From NCBI GenBank assembly GCA_012270555.1, contig JAAXIC010000031.1, forward strand, positions 1 to 58,175: 58,175 bases of DNA, in the 5' to 3' direction. Within the stretch, counting starts at the first letter, position 1. The number at the start of each line of letters is the position of its first letter. Below are positions 24,831-34,462 of this stretch, piece after piece. The notes beneath the pieces were generated by a model that searched no databases, was not told the origin of the DNA, and worked only from the letters and a program-made list of their open reading frames with translations. The DNA is from Chloroflexota bacterium. GTDB taxonomy: Bacteria > Chloroflexota > UBA11872 > VXOZ01. The translations under genes were made by a program, and so were the position numbers.

Positions 24831-26237
24831 CTAGCTCTCAAGCTCCGGGTTGATCAGCTTGACAGTCTCCGCCAGAGCGCCGCGCAGGTCGAGTTCACTC
24901 TCGCCGCTCATAGCATCACGCACGACCTGCCAATGCGCGTTGGCTGCCGTGTAGCGTCTGAAGAAGGGATAGGCCTTACCGCGCGCGCCGACGTCGGGCA
25001 CGACGCCGAGCTGCGGCAGGTCCTCCACCGCTTGGGCCCACTCGGGCGTGTTGTAGAAGTCGAGGCGCGGCGAAACCTGGTTGACCATGAGCAGCTTTTG
25101 CACCTGGGCCTCCAGGCCGCAGGTGAACCTGCAAAACTCGTAAGCCAAGTCCGGATTCGCCGTACCGTCAGGCACTACCATCATGTTGATCCAGGTAGCC
25201 CCACTGGTCGTGCCATCGGTGCTCGGCCCCTGCGGCATCGGCACCATCCAGAAGTTGAAGTCTTCGGGAAACTCGTCGCGGACGTAGTAGGCGGCCCAGG
25301 TGCCCCAGGAAATGCCGGAGCCTTGGCCTCCCCTAAGCGTGTCCAAACCGCCTTCTGGGAAGCCTTCAACGCGGTCTTTGTAGCGCACGTGCTGAATTTG
25401 GCGGTGCTCCGCTACTTCCAGCGCCTCGGCCGTGTCGAAGATGGCTTCCGTGAGCTCGGCGTTGTGCATTTCGCCGCCGTTGGCGTAGAGCCAGGCGGCA
25501 AATTCCGGCATGCCGGGTATGTGATACGTAAAGCCGATGCGTGAGTAATTGCCGCTGGAGTCCTTCCTGGAGAGCTTCTCCACGGTTTCGGCCAAACCTT
25601 CCCACGTCAATTGGTCCGCGCCTTGGGGATCAAGGCCCGCGTCAACATAGTGGTCCTGATTGATCACCATCACGTAGGAGTCCGGTCCCCAGAACGAGAG
25701 GCCGAAGACCTTGCCGTCCGCAATGCGATAGGGATTGGCGCTGGGCATGAACGCATCGGGCCCTACGTCCGAGGTTGCTGCGGCATGCGCGCTCAGGTCC
25801 ATAAGGATGCCGTTGTCCCACAGGTCCCGGCCCCAGATGATGGAGCTATGTACCACGTCGGCCGTAACGCGGGCGGCGGATTCCGTGGTGAGCTTCTGAA
25901 TATATTCGGCACCGAAGGGCACAAACGTATATTCAATAGCTTCAACTTGCGGATTCGCTTCGCGGAAGGTCTCATCCGCCCAGTTGAACCAGACTTCCCA
26001 GGTCGTCGCGGTGCGGCCCGGCTCGCGCCAGTCGCGGAAGACCAGGGTGACCGGCTCCATCTCCGGTTGCTTGGCTTCTTCTTTGGGCGCCTCAGCTTCC
26101 GCCATCTCTCCATCGGCCGAACCATCGCCCGAAGTGGTCCCTCCGCAGGCGGCCAGCAGCAAGAAGCCGCTGGTTGCCGCGCCGCCGGCAAGAAATCGCC
26201 TTCTGGAAAAGGCAGGCTTCGTCTCTTTGGTATCCAT
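24831..26237 (-). CDS. Extracellular solute-binding lipoprotein, ABC sugar type (family 1), orphan
   Basis: Substrate-binding lipoprotein of an ABC importer, 468 aa. The N-terminus has a Tat-like motif SRRRFLAGGAATSG and a lipobox LAAC, followed by an acidic low-complexity spacer EMAEAEAPKEEAKQPEME. The mature domain shows the family 1 pattern TADVVHSS...GILMDLSAHA and GDGxxYGLSFWG-like segments (GKVFGLSFWG). ATG 26237 is chosen, 11 bases after an AAGGAG; GTG codons at 26249 and 26246 overlap that site. It ends with a strong terminator and has no adjacent permease. It is only distantly similar to the protein at 16656, so the two are not recent duplicates. Confidence 0.9.
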   Translation of the reverse strand: MDTKETKPAFSRRRFLAGGAATSGFLLLAACGGTTSGDGSADGEMAEAEAPKEEAKQPEMEPVTLVFRDWREPGRTATTWEVWFNWADETFREANPQVEAIEYTFVPFGAEYIQKLTTESAARVTADVVHSSIIWGRDLWDNGILMDLSAHAAATSDVGPDAFMPSANPYRIADGKVFGLSFWGPDSYVMVINQDHYVDAGLDPQGADQLTWEGLAETVEKLSRKDSSGNYSRIGFTYHIPGMPEFAAWLYANGGEMHNAELTEAIFDTAEALEVAEHRQIQHVRYKDRVEGFPEGGLDTLRGGQGSGISWGTWAAYYVRDEFPEDFNFWMVPMPQGPSTDGTTSGATWINMMVVPDGTANPDLAYEFCRFTCGLEAQVQKLLMVNQVSPRLDFYNTPEWAQAVEDLPQLGVVPDVGARGKAYPFFRRYTAANAHWQVVRDAMSGESELDLRGALAETVKLINPELES

Positions 26238-26343
26238 AGTCGTCACCACTCCTTTTAGCTACTATGGACGCGCGAATATGGGTAAAGAATAGGGAAAGCG
26301 CTGCGCTGTGTCAACGGTTTCGAGCAGCAATACACTCCGATAC

Positions 26344-26802
26344 CTAGGTGTGTGGCTGGCGACCACGGGAGGCGCACCACTCTTCGTACGCGGGCACGTC
26401 CTCATTGACCACATAGAGAAAGTAGTAGATGCCGGTCTCGCCGAGAAAGCTGAAGCGCTTGCGCAGGTCCTTGACAGTCGCCTCGAAGCCGCCATGAGAG
26501 CGCAGATAGTTTTGGAAGCTCCCGTGTTCCTCTTCCAGGTCGCGCATCGTCTGGGCGTTCTTGACAATGGCCGCCAGCTTACGCCGGTTGCGTATGACGC
26601 GCTTGTCCTGCGCCAGTTCGTCCAGTTCTTTCTCACTCAAGAAGGCAATTGCGACCGGATCGAAGTCGTGCATTGCCGCCTTGATGTCGGGCCACTTCGC
26701 TTTGACTACAGCCCACGACATGCCGCTTTGGAAGACCGCCTTACACATGACTTCGAGGTAGTCGGCGAGACTCTGCGGTTCTATCTTTTGGGGTGCTTCC
26801 AT
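26344..26802 (-). CDS. Divergent DNA-3-methyladenine glycosylase I (Tag)-like protein
   Basis: Predicted HhH-fold DNA glycosylase homologue of 152 aa. The segment VFQSGMSWAVVKAKWPDIKA followed by FDP and the later RNRRKLAAIVKNAQ match Tag (QAGLSW...KR...FDP...IRHRGKI). However, the glutamate of E. coli Tag that precedes QQAGLSW is an alanine here, and the zinc-binding cysteines and histidines at both ends of Tag are missing. It may therefore have a different base specificity or be non-catalytic. The start ATG 26802 has GAGAGG six bases upstream; the frame extending to 26913 is not supported. It diverges from gatC. Confidence 0.72.
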   Translation of the reverse strand: MEAPQKIEPQSLADYLEVMCKAVFQSGMSWAVVKAKWPDIKAAMHDFDPVAIAFLSEKELDELAQDKRVIRNRRKLAAIVKNAQTMRDLEEEHGSFQNYLRSHGGFEATVKDLRKRFSFLGETGIYYFLYVVNEDVPAYEEWCASRGRQPHT

Positions 26803-26984
26803 AGTGACCTCTCTTGGGCTAAGAATGGTTGGCGTGACGTTACCAAGATGTGGAGAATCTCTAGCGGTCTGTGCAGTATGGCAGAATTGGCGGCCGTGGG
26901 CAAACCTGATCACACGCGGCTTTTGCGCTTCTCCTAACTGTGCCCACTGCCTAGGCTCTTGTAACGGTCGCGCTACAAGCTCGT

Positions 26985-27014
26985 TTGTGGGAGAGCCCAG
27001 GGAAGGGCTATAAT
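26985..27014 (+). promoter_or_regulatory. Promoter candidate for gatC
   Basis: TTGTGG at 26985-26990 and TATAAT at 27009-27014 with an 18-base spacer. Transcription would start near 27021, which places the first two in-frame codons of the long gatC frame outside the mRNA and supports the internal GTG start at 27046. Confidence 0.6.
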
Positions 27015-27045
27015 CAAAGTGATGCCAACGAAAGGTGAGGCAGTT

Positions 27046-27357
27046 GTGACCGACTCTGAAGGTTCGGATTCTATTTCACGCGCTGACGTGCAGCACGTGG
27101 CGAATCTCGCTCGGCTGGCGCTCTCCGCCGAAGAGGAAGAGCGCTTTCAGCACCAACTCAGTGCGGTGTTCGAGCACTTTCAGAAGCTTAGCGCGCTCGA
27201 CACCGAGCAGATTCCTCCGACTGCGCAAGTTATTCCTCTGAAGAACGTCATGCGGCCGGATACGGTCGAACCATCGCTAGCGGAACAAGACGTCCTCGCC
27301 AATGCCCCGGATCGGGAGGGCGATCAGTTCCGCGTGCGCGCCATTCTGGATTTCTAA
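27046..27357 (+). CDS. gatC: Aspartyl/glutamyl-tRNA(Asn/Gln) amidotransferase subunit C
   Basis: Small stabilising subunit of GatCAB, which converts mis-acylated Glu-tRNA(Gln) and Asp-tRNA(Asn) to the amides. The 103-aa protein has the family core VQHVANLARLALSAEEEERF and the C-terminal MRPD...REGDQFRVRAILDF. GTG 27046 follows AGGTGAGG by five bases and is preferred over the upstream GTG/ATG at 27019-27022. It is the first gene of the gatC-gatA-aminotransferase-gatB block; a family C repeat lies between it and gatA. Confidence 0.94.
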   Translation: MTDSEGSDSISRADVQHVANLARLALSAEEEERFQHQLSAVFEHFQKLSALDTEQIPPTAQVIPLKNVMRPDTVEPSLAEQDVLANAPDREGDQFRVRAILDF

Positions 27358-27387
27358 TACCCTTTCGAACTGGTTTTGCTGTGAAGT

Positions 27388-27430
27388 CTCACCCTCACCC
27401 TAGCCCTCTCCCTGAGGGAGAGGGGACAAG
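27388..27430. repeat. Hairpin repeat, family C
   Basis: CACCCTCACCCTAGCC then CTCTCCCTGAGGGAGAGGGG. It sits between gatC and gatA and could attenuate transcription into gatA. Confidence 0.75.
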
Positions 27431-27479
27431 ATTGGGGACATAATTGTCTGACTCATTCATTTGGAAACGGTGGTAGCCT

Positions 27480-28940
27480 GTGAACCTCAGCACGCTGACG
27501 GTTCATGAGGCCCAAGACCTGCTTGGTCGAGGGGAGACCACGTCTGTTGAGCTTACAGAGGCGGTCTTGGCGCGGATCGAGGCCGTTGACGAGACGGTGA
27601 AGGCCTATGTGACCGTTACCGTTGAGCAGGCGCGAGCACAGGCCCAAGCTGCTGATGCCCGCCGTGCACAGGACGGTGCGGACGCGCCGCCGCTCCTTGG
27701 CATACCTGCCGCCATCAAAGACGTTATCAACACCAAGGGTGTGCGCACCACGTGCTCGTCGCGCATGCTGGAGAACTACATTCCTCCGTATGATGCTACC
27801 GTCATGCAGAAACTCAACGCGCAGGGAAGCGTGCTGGTGGGCAAGACGAACATGGACGAGTTTGCCATGGGTTCCAGCACCGAGCACTCAGCATTCTTCA
27901 CGACACGGAACCCATGGGACACTGACCGTGTGCCGGGCGGCTCGAGCGGCGGTTCGGCGGCGGCAGTCGCCGCGGACGAGGCAGTTTTCTCATTAGGCTC
28001 CGACACCGGCGGCTCGATTCGGCAACCGGCCGCACTCTGCGGCGTGGTGGGCATGAAGCCGACCTACGGACGCGTGTCGCGGTACGGTCTGGTTGCGTTT
28101 GCGTCGTCTCTCGACCAAATCGGGCCCTTTACGAAGGATGTGACCGACTGCGCCATCGTGCTGGAAGCCATCTGCGGGCAAGACCCCAAGGACGCAACGT
28201 CAGCGCCGGAAGTCGTGCCAGCTTGGCGCGAAGCCATGAAGCAGGACGTGCGCGGCTTGCGCATTGGCGTGCCGCGAGAGTATTTCGGTGAGGGCACCGA
28301 TCCGGCAGTAGAAGAGTCGGTGCGCGAGGCAATCGATCAAATGATGGCGTTGGGGGTGGAGGTGGAGGACGTTTCGCTGCCGCACACCGACCATGCGCTG
28401 GCCACGTATTACATCATCGCGCCGGCCGAAGCCAGCGCGAACCTGGCGCGCTACGACGGCATTAGGTACGGCCACGCCGCGCAGGACGCTGAGTCCATGT
28501 GGGAGGCGTATAGCCGGACACGGGGCGAGGGCTTCGGTTCCGAGGTAAAGCGGCGCATACTGGTCGGCACGCACGCGTTGTCCAGCGGCTACTATGATGC
28601 CTACTATCTCAAAGCGCAGAAGGTACGCACGCTGATCGCGGCGGACTTCCAACAAGCGTTCGAGTGGGTTGACGCCATAGTTTCTCCCACGTCCGCGACC
28701 GTCGCTTTCAAGATCGGCGAGCGCATCGACGATCCCATCAGCATGTATCTGTCCGACCTGTACACATTGCCCGGTAACGTGGCGGGCCTGCCTGGCATTT
28801 CACTGCCGTGCGGTCTCGCCGACGGGCTGCCCATAGGGTTACAATTCGTTGGCAAGCCGTTTGAAGAGTCAACGCTCTTGCGGCTGGCATTCGCATATGA
28901 GCAAGCAAGCGGCGTCCGCTACACACCCGCTCTTGCCTAA
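27480..28940 (+). CDS. gatA: Aspartyl/glutamyl-tRNA(Asn/Gln) amidotransferase subunit A
   Basis: Glutaminase subunit of GatCAB: it frees ammonia from glutamine for the transamidation done by GatB. The 486-aa amidase-signature protein has the Ser-cisSer-Lys triad K80 (AAIKDVI), S155 (PGGSSGGSA) and S179 (DTGGSIRQP), all at the usual positions. The start is GTG 27480, with only a weak ribosome binding site (GGAAAC, 10 bases upstream). The aminotransferase gene begins 14 bases downstream, so these two are very likely co-transcribed. Confidence 0.97.
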   Translation: MNLSTLTVHEAQDLLGRGETTSVELTEAVLARIEAVDETVKAYVTVTVEQARAQAQAADARRAQDGADAPPLLGIPAAIKDVINTKGVRTTCSSRMLENYIPPYDATVMQKLNAQGSVLVGKTNMDEFAMGSSTEHSAFFTTRNPWDTDRVPGGSSGGSAAAVAADEAVFSLGSDTGGSIRQPAALCGVVGMKPTYGRVSRYGLVAFASSLDQIGPFTKDVTDCAIVLEAICGQDPKDATSAPEVVPAWREAMKQDVRGLRIGVPREYFGEGTDPAVEESVREAIDQMMALGVEVEDVSLPHTDHALATYYIIAPAEASANLARYDGIRYGHAAQDAESMWEAYSRTRGEGFGSEVKRRILVGTHALSSGYYDAYYLKAQKVRTLIAADFQQAFEWVDAIVSPTSATVAFKIGERIDDPISMYLSDLYTLPGNVAGLPGISLPCGLADGLPIGLQFVGKPFEESTLLRLAFAYEQASGVRYTPALA

Positions 28941-28954
28941 GGAGCTCAAATCAC

Positions 28955-30166
<1,212 letters not shown>

Positions 30167-30254
30167 TTGCTTTCACGTGCGTGATGGCGCGCGGCCACAT
30201 GCATTGAAGAATGTAACTCCGTGACCTGTGTTATTTCCAAGAAATGGTCACATC

Positions 30255-30319
30255 CGGTAGCGCAGGTTTGAAACCTGCGCCCGTGCGTGAGGAAGCGTAG
30301 GAATGTAACCTGCGCTACA
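30255..30319. repeat. Hairpin repeat, family D (GTAGCGCAGGTTT...AAACCTGCGC)
   Basis: GTAGCGCAGGTTTGAAACCT followed by GCGC, then a second arm AACCTGCGCTAC. Related sequence occurs at 50653-50694. It lies in the gap between the aminotransferase gene and gatB. Confidence 0.75.
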
Positions 30320-30405
30320 GAGGAAGAATGACAAGTCAGGTACTGTAAGTTTGTAACCCCGCAACGAGCACGGGAAAAGCTCTGCGCCAGCGCAGGAGCA
30401 ATGTA

Positions 30406-31872
30406 ATGGCTACTGCCGTAACAGAAAAATACCGCACCGTCATCGGCCTGGAATTCCATGTCCAGCTTTTGACGGAGAGCAAGATGTTCTGCGCGTGCAG
30501 CGCGCAGTACGCCGCCAACCCACCGAATACGGTTGTATGTCCGGTGTGCCTCGGCTTGCCCGGCGCGCTGCCGGTCATCAACGAGAAAGTCATCGAGTGC
30601 ATCGTGATGACGGGCATGGCGCTCAACAGCCAGATACCGGAATTCGCCAAGTTCGACCGCAAGAACTACCCCTATCCCGACCTGCCGAAGGGCTATCAGA
30701 TCTCCCAGTTCGACTTGCCCTTCTGTATCGAAGGACACCTGACTCTCGATGAAGAAGACGGCGGGCGCACTATTGGCATTACACGGGTCCACCAAGAAGA
30801 AGACACGGCAAAGTCTACCCATGTTACGGCGGCGAGCGGCGAGCGGTACTCGCTCGTCGACTTCAACCGGTCCGGCGTGCCGCTGATGGAGGTGGTAACC
30901 GAGCCGGACATTGCCTCGCCGGAGGAAGCAGCGGCCTTCGGTCGCAAGTTGCGTCAGATTGTGCGCTATCTTGGTATTTCCACCGGCAACATGGAAGATG
31001 GCGCCATGCGTTGCGATGCCAATATTTCGGTTTGGCCGGCAGATGCGCCCCTGGGTGACATCAAAGTCGAAGTCAAGAACATGAACTCATTTCGGGCTGT
31101 GGAGCGTGCGTTGTACTTTGAGCAGGAGCGGCAGACCCGCATCCTGGAGAGCGGCAACGACACCCGTGTAACGGAAACGCGAGGATGGGTGGAAACATCC
31201 GGCGAGACCGTATCGCAGCGGACTAAAGAAGAAGCCCACGACTACCGCTATTTCCCCGAGCCGGACCTGCCGCCTTTGCAGCTCTCGCGTGAATGGATCG
31301 AGGGAGTGAGAGAGAAACTCCCTGAGTTGCCGGCGGCAAAGAAAGAGCGTTTCATGGCTGAGTTTGACCTCTCAGACTACGACGCCAGCCTGCTCACGCA
31401 GTCACGAGACTTGGCCGACTACTTCGAAGCCGCTTCTGCGGGTGCCAAGAACGCGAAGGCCGTGGCGAATTGGATGTCGCGGAACCTTTTGCAGCGCCTC
31501 AACGAGTCTGGCAGTGAGATCGGCGACTGCAAGATTTCACCTGATGCCCTAGCCGAGATGATCCTGATGATTGAGTCCGGCGCGATCAGCAACCGCATGG
31601 CCCAGGAAGTGTTCGATCAGATGTTCGACACGGGCAAGAGCGCAAAGGTCATAGTGAAAGAGCAAGGACTAGCGCAGATCAGCGATGAAGATGAGCTCGC
31701 CGGGATTGTCGCCACGGTGATTGCGGAAAACCCCGCCGCTGTGCAAGACTTTAATCAGGGGAAGAAGCGCGCTATCGGCTTCTTGGTCGGTCAAGTGATG
31801 AAGGCCACGCGCGGTAAAGCGAACCCCGGCATCGTAAATCAAAAGCTGCAAGAGGCTTTGCGCCAGGACTAG
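30406..31872 (+). CDS. gatB: Aspartyl/glutamyl-tRNA(Asn/Gln) amidotransferase subunit B
   Basis: tRNA-binding kinase/transamidase subunit of GatCAB, 488 aa. The signature is VIGLEFHVQLLTESKMFCAC, with zinc-site cysteines C29, C31, C45 and C48. DHNRSGVPL-like residues appear as VDFNRSGVPLMEVVTEPD, and the GatB C-terminal YqeY-like tail ends the protein. A 239-bp gap with a family D repeat separates it from the aminotransferase, so gatB may have its own promoter. The ATG at 30406 has only a weak site (GCAGGAG) upstream. Confidence 0.97.
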   Translation: MATAVTEKYRTVIGLEFHVQLLTESKMFCACSAQYAANPPNTVVCPVCLGLPGALPVINEKVIECIVMTGMALNSQIPEFAKFDRKNYPYPDLPKGYQISQFDLPFCIEGHLTLDEEDGGRTIGITRVHQEEDTAKSTHVTAASGERYSLVDFNRSGVPLMEVVTEPDIASPEEAAAFGRKLRQIVRYLGISTGNMEDGAMRCDANISVWPADAPLGDIKVEVKNMNSFRAVERALYFEQERQTRILESGNDTRVTETRGWVETSGETVSQRTKEEAHDYRYFPEPDLPPLQLSREWIEGVREKLPELPAAKKERFMAEFDLSDYDASLLTQSRDLADYFEAASAGAKNAKAVANWMSRNLLQRLNESGSEIGDCKISPDALAEMILMIESGAISNRMAQEVFDQMFDTGKSAKVIVKEQGLAQISDEDELAGIVATVIAENPAAVQDFNQGKKRAIGFLVGQVMKATRGKANPGIVNQKLQEALRQD

Positions 31873-31997
31873 GGGAAATGGTGCAGAACTCATGCAGTAG
31901 ATCGTAGACCCGTGCGAATGACTGCTCGGCTCAAAGAAGAGCCAGTGCTGTGCGCCGTTTGCCGGCAGTGACGCCGGTTACCAAGGAGGCTTAGTAT

Positions 31998-33266
31998 ATG
32001 GCTGAGCTCATTGATCAGCAACCCCGTGTCAACCCGCTTTCGATCGCTCTCGATCAATTCGACCGCACGGCCGAAATTCTGCACCTCGATGACGACATGC
32101 GCAAGGTGCTGCGCGTCCCCAAACGCGAACTTACGGTCAATTTCCCGGTGCGCATGGATGACGGCAGACTGGAGATGTTTTCCGGTTACCGGGTGCAGCA
32201 CAACGTAAATCGCGGACCGGCGAAAGGCGGCATTCGTTTCGCCCCCGACGTGGACATCGAAGAAGTGCGCGCGCTGGCAATGTGGATGACGTGGAAGTGC
32301 GCCTTGGTAGGGATCCCGTATGGCGGCGCGAAGGGCGGCGTCGCGTGCAACCCTAAACAGCTTTCCCTCACCGAGCTTGAAGGGCTGACGCGCAGATTCA
32401 CGACGGAGATCTACACGCTCATCGGGCCGGAGTCCGACATCCCCGCGCCCGACATGAATACGGATTCCCAGATCATGGCGTGGATCATGGATACCTACAG
32501 CATGCAGCGGGGCTTTTCCGTGCCTGCGGTGGTGACCGGCAAGCCGCTGGAGATTGGCGGCTCTGCGGGCAGAACCGAGGCTACCGGACGCGGCGTTTCC
32601 TACGTTGTGGAAGAAGTGCTCGGTCACTACGGCGAGCGGCTGGAGGACAAGACAGTCGCAATTCAGGGATTCGGCAATGTGGGGTCCCATGCCGCCGAAC
32701 TCTTGGCAGCGCAAAGGGCAAAGGTGGTGGCAATTTCGGATATTAGCGGCGCTGTGTACAACGCGCGTGGGCTTGACGTAAACGCTGCACTCCAAATCAA
32801 AAACGAAGGCGTGCTCGTGAGCGATCTACCCGGCGGCGAACGTATCAGCAACGATGATCTCTTGGAATTGCCGGTGGATATCTTGGTCCCCGCCGCCGTT
32901 CACGGCCAGATTTCTGACGAGAATGCGGACGATATTCGCGCCCGTTACATTGCCGAGGCAGCCAATGGGCCGACGACGCCAGAGGCTGACGAGATTCTGC
33001 GCGAGCGGGGCATTGTGGTCATCCCCGATGTTCTCTGCAATGCGGGTGGAGTCACGGTCTCCTACTTTGAATGGGTACAGGGCTTGCAGTCGTTCTTCTG
33101 GGAGATCGAGCAAATACGCAGCAGTCTAAAGAGCATCCTGAGCCGCGCCACGCAAGAGACCATCGCTACGGCGGAGAAGTATGACGTTGATCTCCGTATG
33201 GGCGCCTCTGCACTTGGCGTGAGCCGCGTGGCCGAAGCGACACTGTCTCGCGGTATCTATCCCTAG
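31998..33266 (+). CDS. Glutamate dehydrogenase (Glu/Leu/Phe/Val family)
   Basis: Interconverts glutamate and 2-oxoglutarate plus ammonia. The 422-aa protein has the glutamate-binding segment NRGPAKGGIRFAP with K76, K100 in WMTWKCAL and the catalytic K112 in YGGAKGGV. The dinucleotide fold carries GFGNVG, and the acidic residue at the end of the next strand favours NAD. Its length matches hexameric bacterial GDH. AAGGAGG lies ten bases before the ATG. It follows gatB by 125 bases and is ended by a strong terminator. Together with the aminotransferase it links ammonia, glutamate and aspartate pools to the GatCAB block. Confidence 0.94.
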   Translation: MAELIDQQPRVNPLSIALDQFDRTAEILHLDDDMRKVLRVPKRELTVNFPVRMDDGRLEMFSGYRVQHNVNRGPAKGGIRFAPDVDIEEVRALAMWMTWKCALVGIPYGGAKGGVACNPKQLSLTELEGLTRRFTTEIYTLIGPESDIPAPDMNTDSQIMAWIMDTYSMQRGFSVPAVVTGKPLEIGGSAGRTEATGRGVSYVVEEVLGHYGERLEDKTVAIQGFGNVGSHAAELLAAQRAKVVAISDISGAVYNARGLDVNAALQIKNEGVLVSDLPGGERISNDDLLELPVDILVPAAVHGQISDENADDIRARYIAEAANGPTTPEADEILRERGIVVIPDVLCNAGGVTVSYFEWVQGLQSFFWEIEQIRSSLKSILSRATQETIATAEKYDVDLRMGASALGVSRVAEATLSRGIYP

Positions 33267-33350
33267 GGGACCCATCCATCCGATAAGTGGTGGGCTTTGA
33301 GGCCAGCACGCAGATTTCGCCTGAAGAGGCGTTGTTCACGAGAAACACGA

Positions 33351-33384
33351 GAGCGGGTCGCCACGCGACCCGCTCTTTCATTTC
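33351..33384 (+). terminator. Rho-independent terminator after glutamate dehydrogenase
   Basis: GAGCGGGTCG and CGACCCGCTC form a perfect ten-pair stem with loop CCACG, followed by TTTCATTTC. Confidence 0.88.
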
Positions 33385-33423
33385 GCTGCTTTGATGCTCT
33401 ACTGGAGGGTGAAGCATCCAAAC

Positions 33424-34218
33424 CTATTCGATAGCAAACGTCACGCGGATGTGCGCGGTCACGTTCACGGTGCCACCCTGCACCGGTGGAGAGAATCCAC
33501 CACTATCGAACGCCGCAGCCTCTGCGAAATAGGCGCGCGCTTGCGGCCGTTCGATCCACTCCTCATTCACGACGAGCGCGGCGCCAAGTTGCACGCCGAG
33601 TGTGTCGGCAATGGTCTGCGCCTTCGCTTGCGCGTTCTTCACGGCGGCGATAAGCGCGTCCGTTACGATGGCATCGGTATCGCTCAAGCCAAAGTTGACG
33701 CCGCTCACCTGGTTTGCCCCGGCTGTAATCGCCGCGTCAAGCAACGAGCCTGCCAATGCGATGTCGTGCACGGTGACAGTGACGGAATTCGATGCCCGGT
33801 AGCCGACGACTTGGCGTTGCTCTCCCGACTGCACCAGCGAACGATCTTCATACACGGGATAAAGGTTGATGCCGGAGGTCTGAATATCCTCGTCGGCAAT
33901 GCCGTACTCCTGGATGGCGGCGATTACGCCGTTCATCTGCTCACTATTGAGCGATATAGCCTCAATAGCTGTCTCTCCGGTTGTCTGCACGCCTAGCGAA
34001 AGCGTGACCAGATCAGGTTTGGCGCTCACGGTGCCCTGCCCCTGCACCGAGATGCTGCGCTCGGTCGACTTTTCCTCACCGCCGTTGTACACGGTCGCGG
34101 CAGGCGCTTCTGCGTCTGAGACAGTAGGCGCGGCTTGCACTGCCGCGGTGGCACACGCAGACAAGAGCAGAATGCTCGCGATGGCTAGTAGACCGATAAG
34201 CTTCTTCGTAACTCGCAC
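33424..34218 (-). CDS. SIMPL domain-containing lipoprotein (DUF541)
   Basis: Secreted protein of 264 aa, role poorly defined in the family. The signal peptide ends in a lipobox LSAC with C22. The mature part begins with SISVQGQGTVSAKPDLVTLS, the conserved start of SIMPL/DUF541 proteins, and continues through a domain with two betaalphabeta-like repeats to VNVTAHIRVTFAIE. Family members with described roles include E. coli YggE, linked to oxidative stress. It diverges from uvrC and is probably monocistronic. Confidence 0.88.
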   Translation of the reverse strand: MRVTKKLIGLLAIASILLLSACATAAVQAAPTVSDAEAPAATVYNGGEEKSTERSISVQGQGTVSAKPDLVTLSLGVQTTGETAIEAISLNSEQMNGVIAAIQEYGIADEDIQTSGINLYPVYEDRSLVQSGEQRQVVGYRASNSVTVTVHDIALAGSLLDAAITAGANQVSGVNFGLSDTDAIVTDALIAAVKNAQAKAQTIADTLGVQLGAALVVNEEWIERPQARAYFAEAAAFDSGGFSPPVQGGTVNVTAHIRVTFAIE

Positions 34219-34462
34219 TACGGCCCTTCCTTTCTAAATTTTGAAATGTACGTGATCCCATTGTACCCCACTTGGTGACGACACAGATGAGAGCACTATG
34301 AGAACGGGTTCGGTTGCCTTCATCCGTGAGAGCGGTCAAGAGATGTGCAGGGCCACCTAAAGGTGCTGATCGTGCCAGGCGATCAAGGGCAGTGCGAGAG
34401 GGCCACAACCGTGTGCTACTATGCCCATGAGGCGTGTTTTTCAAGTTGCATGGAGATTCTGT

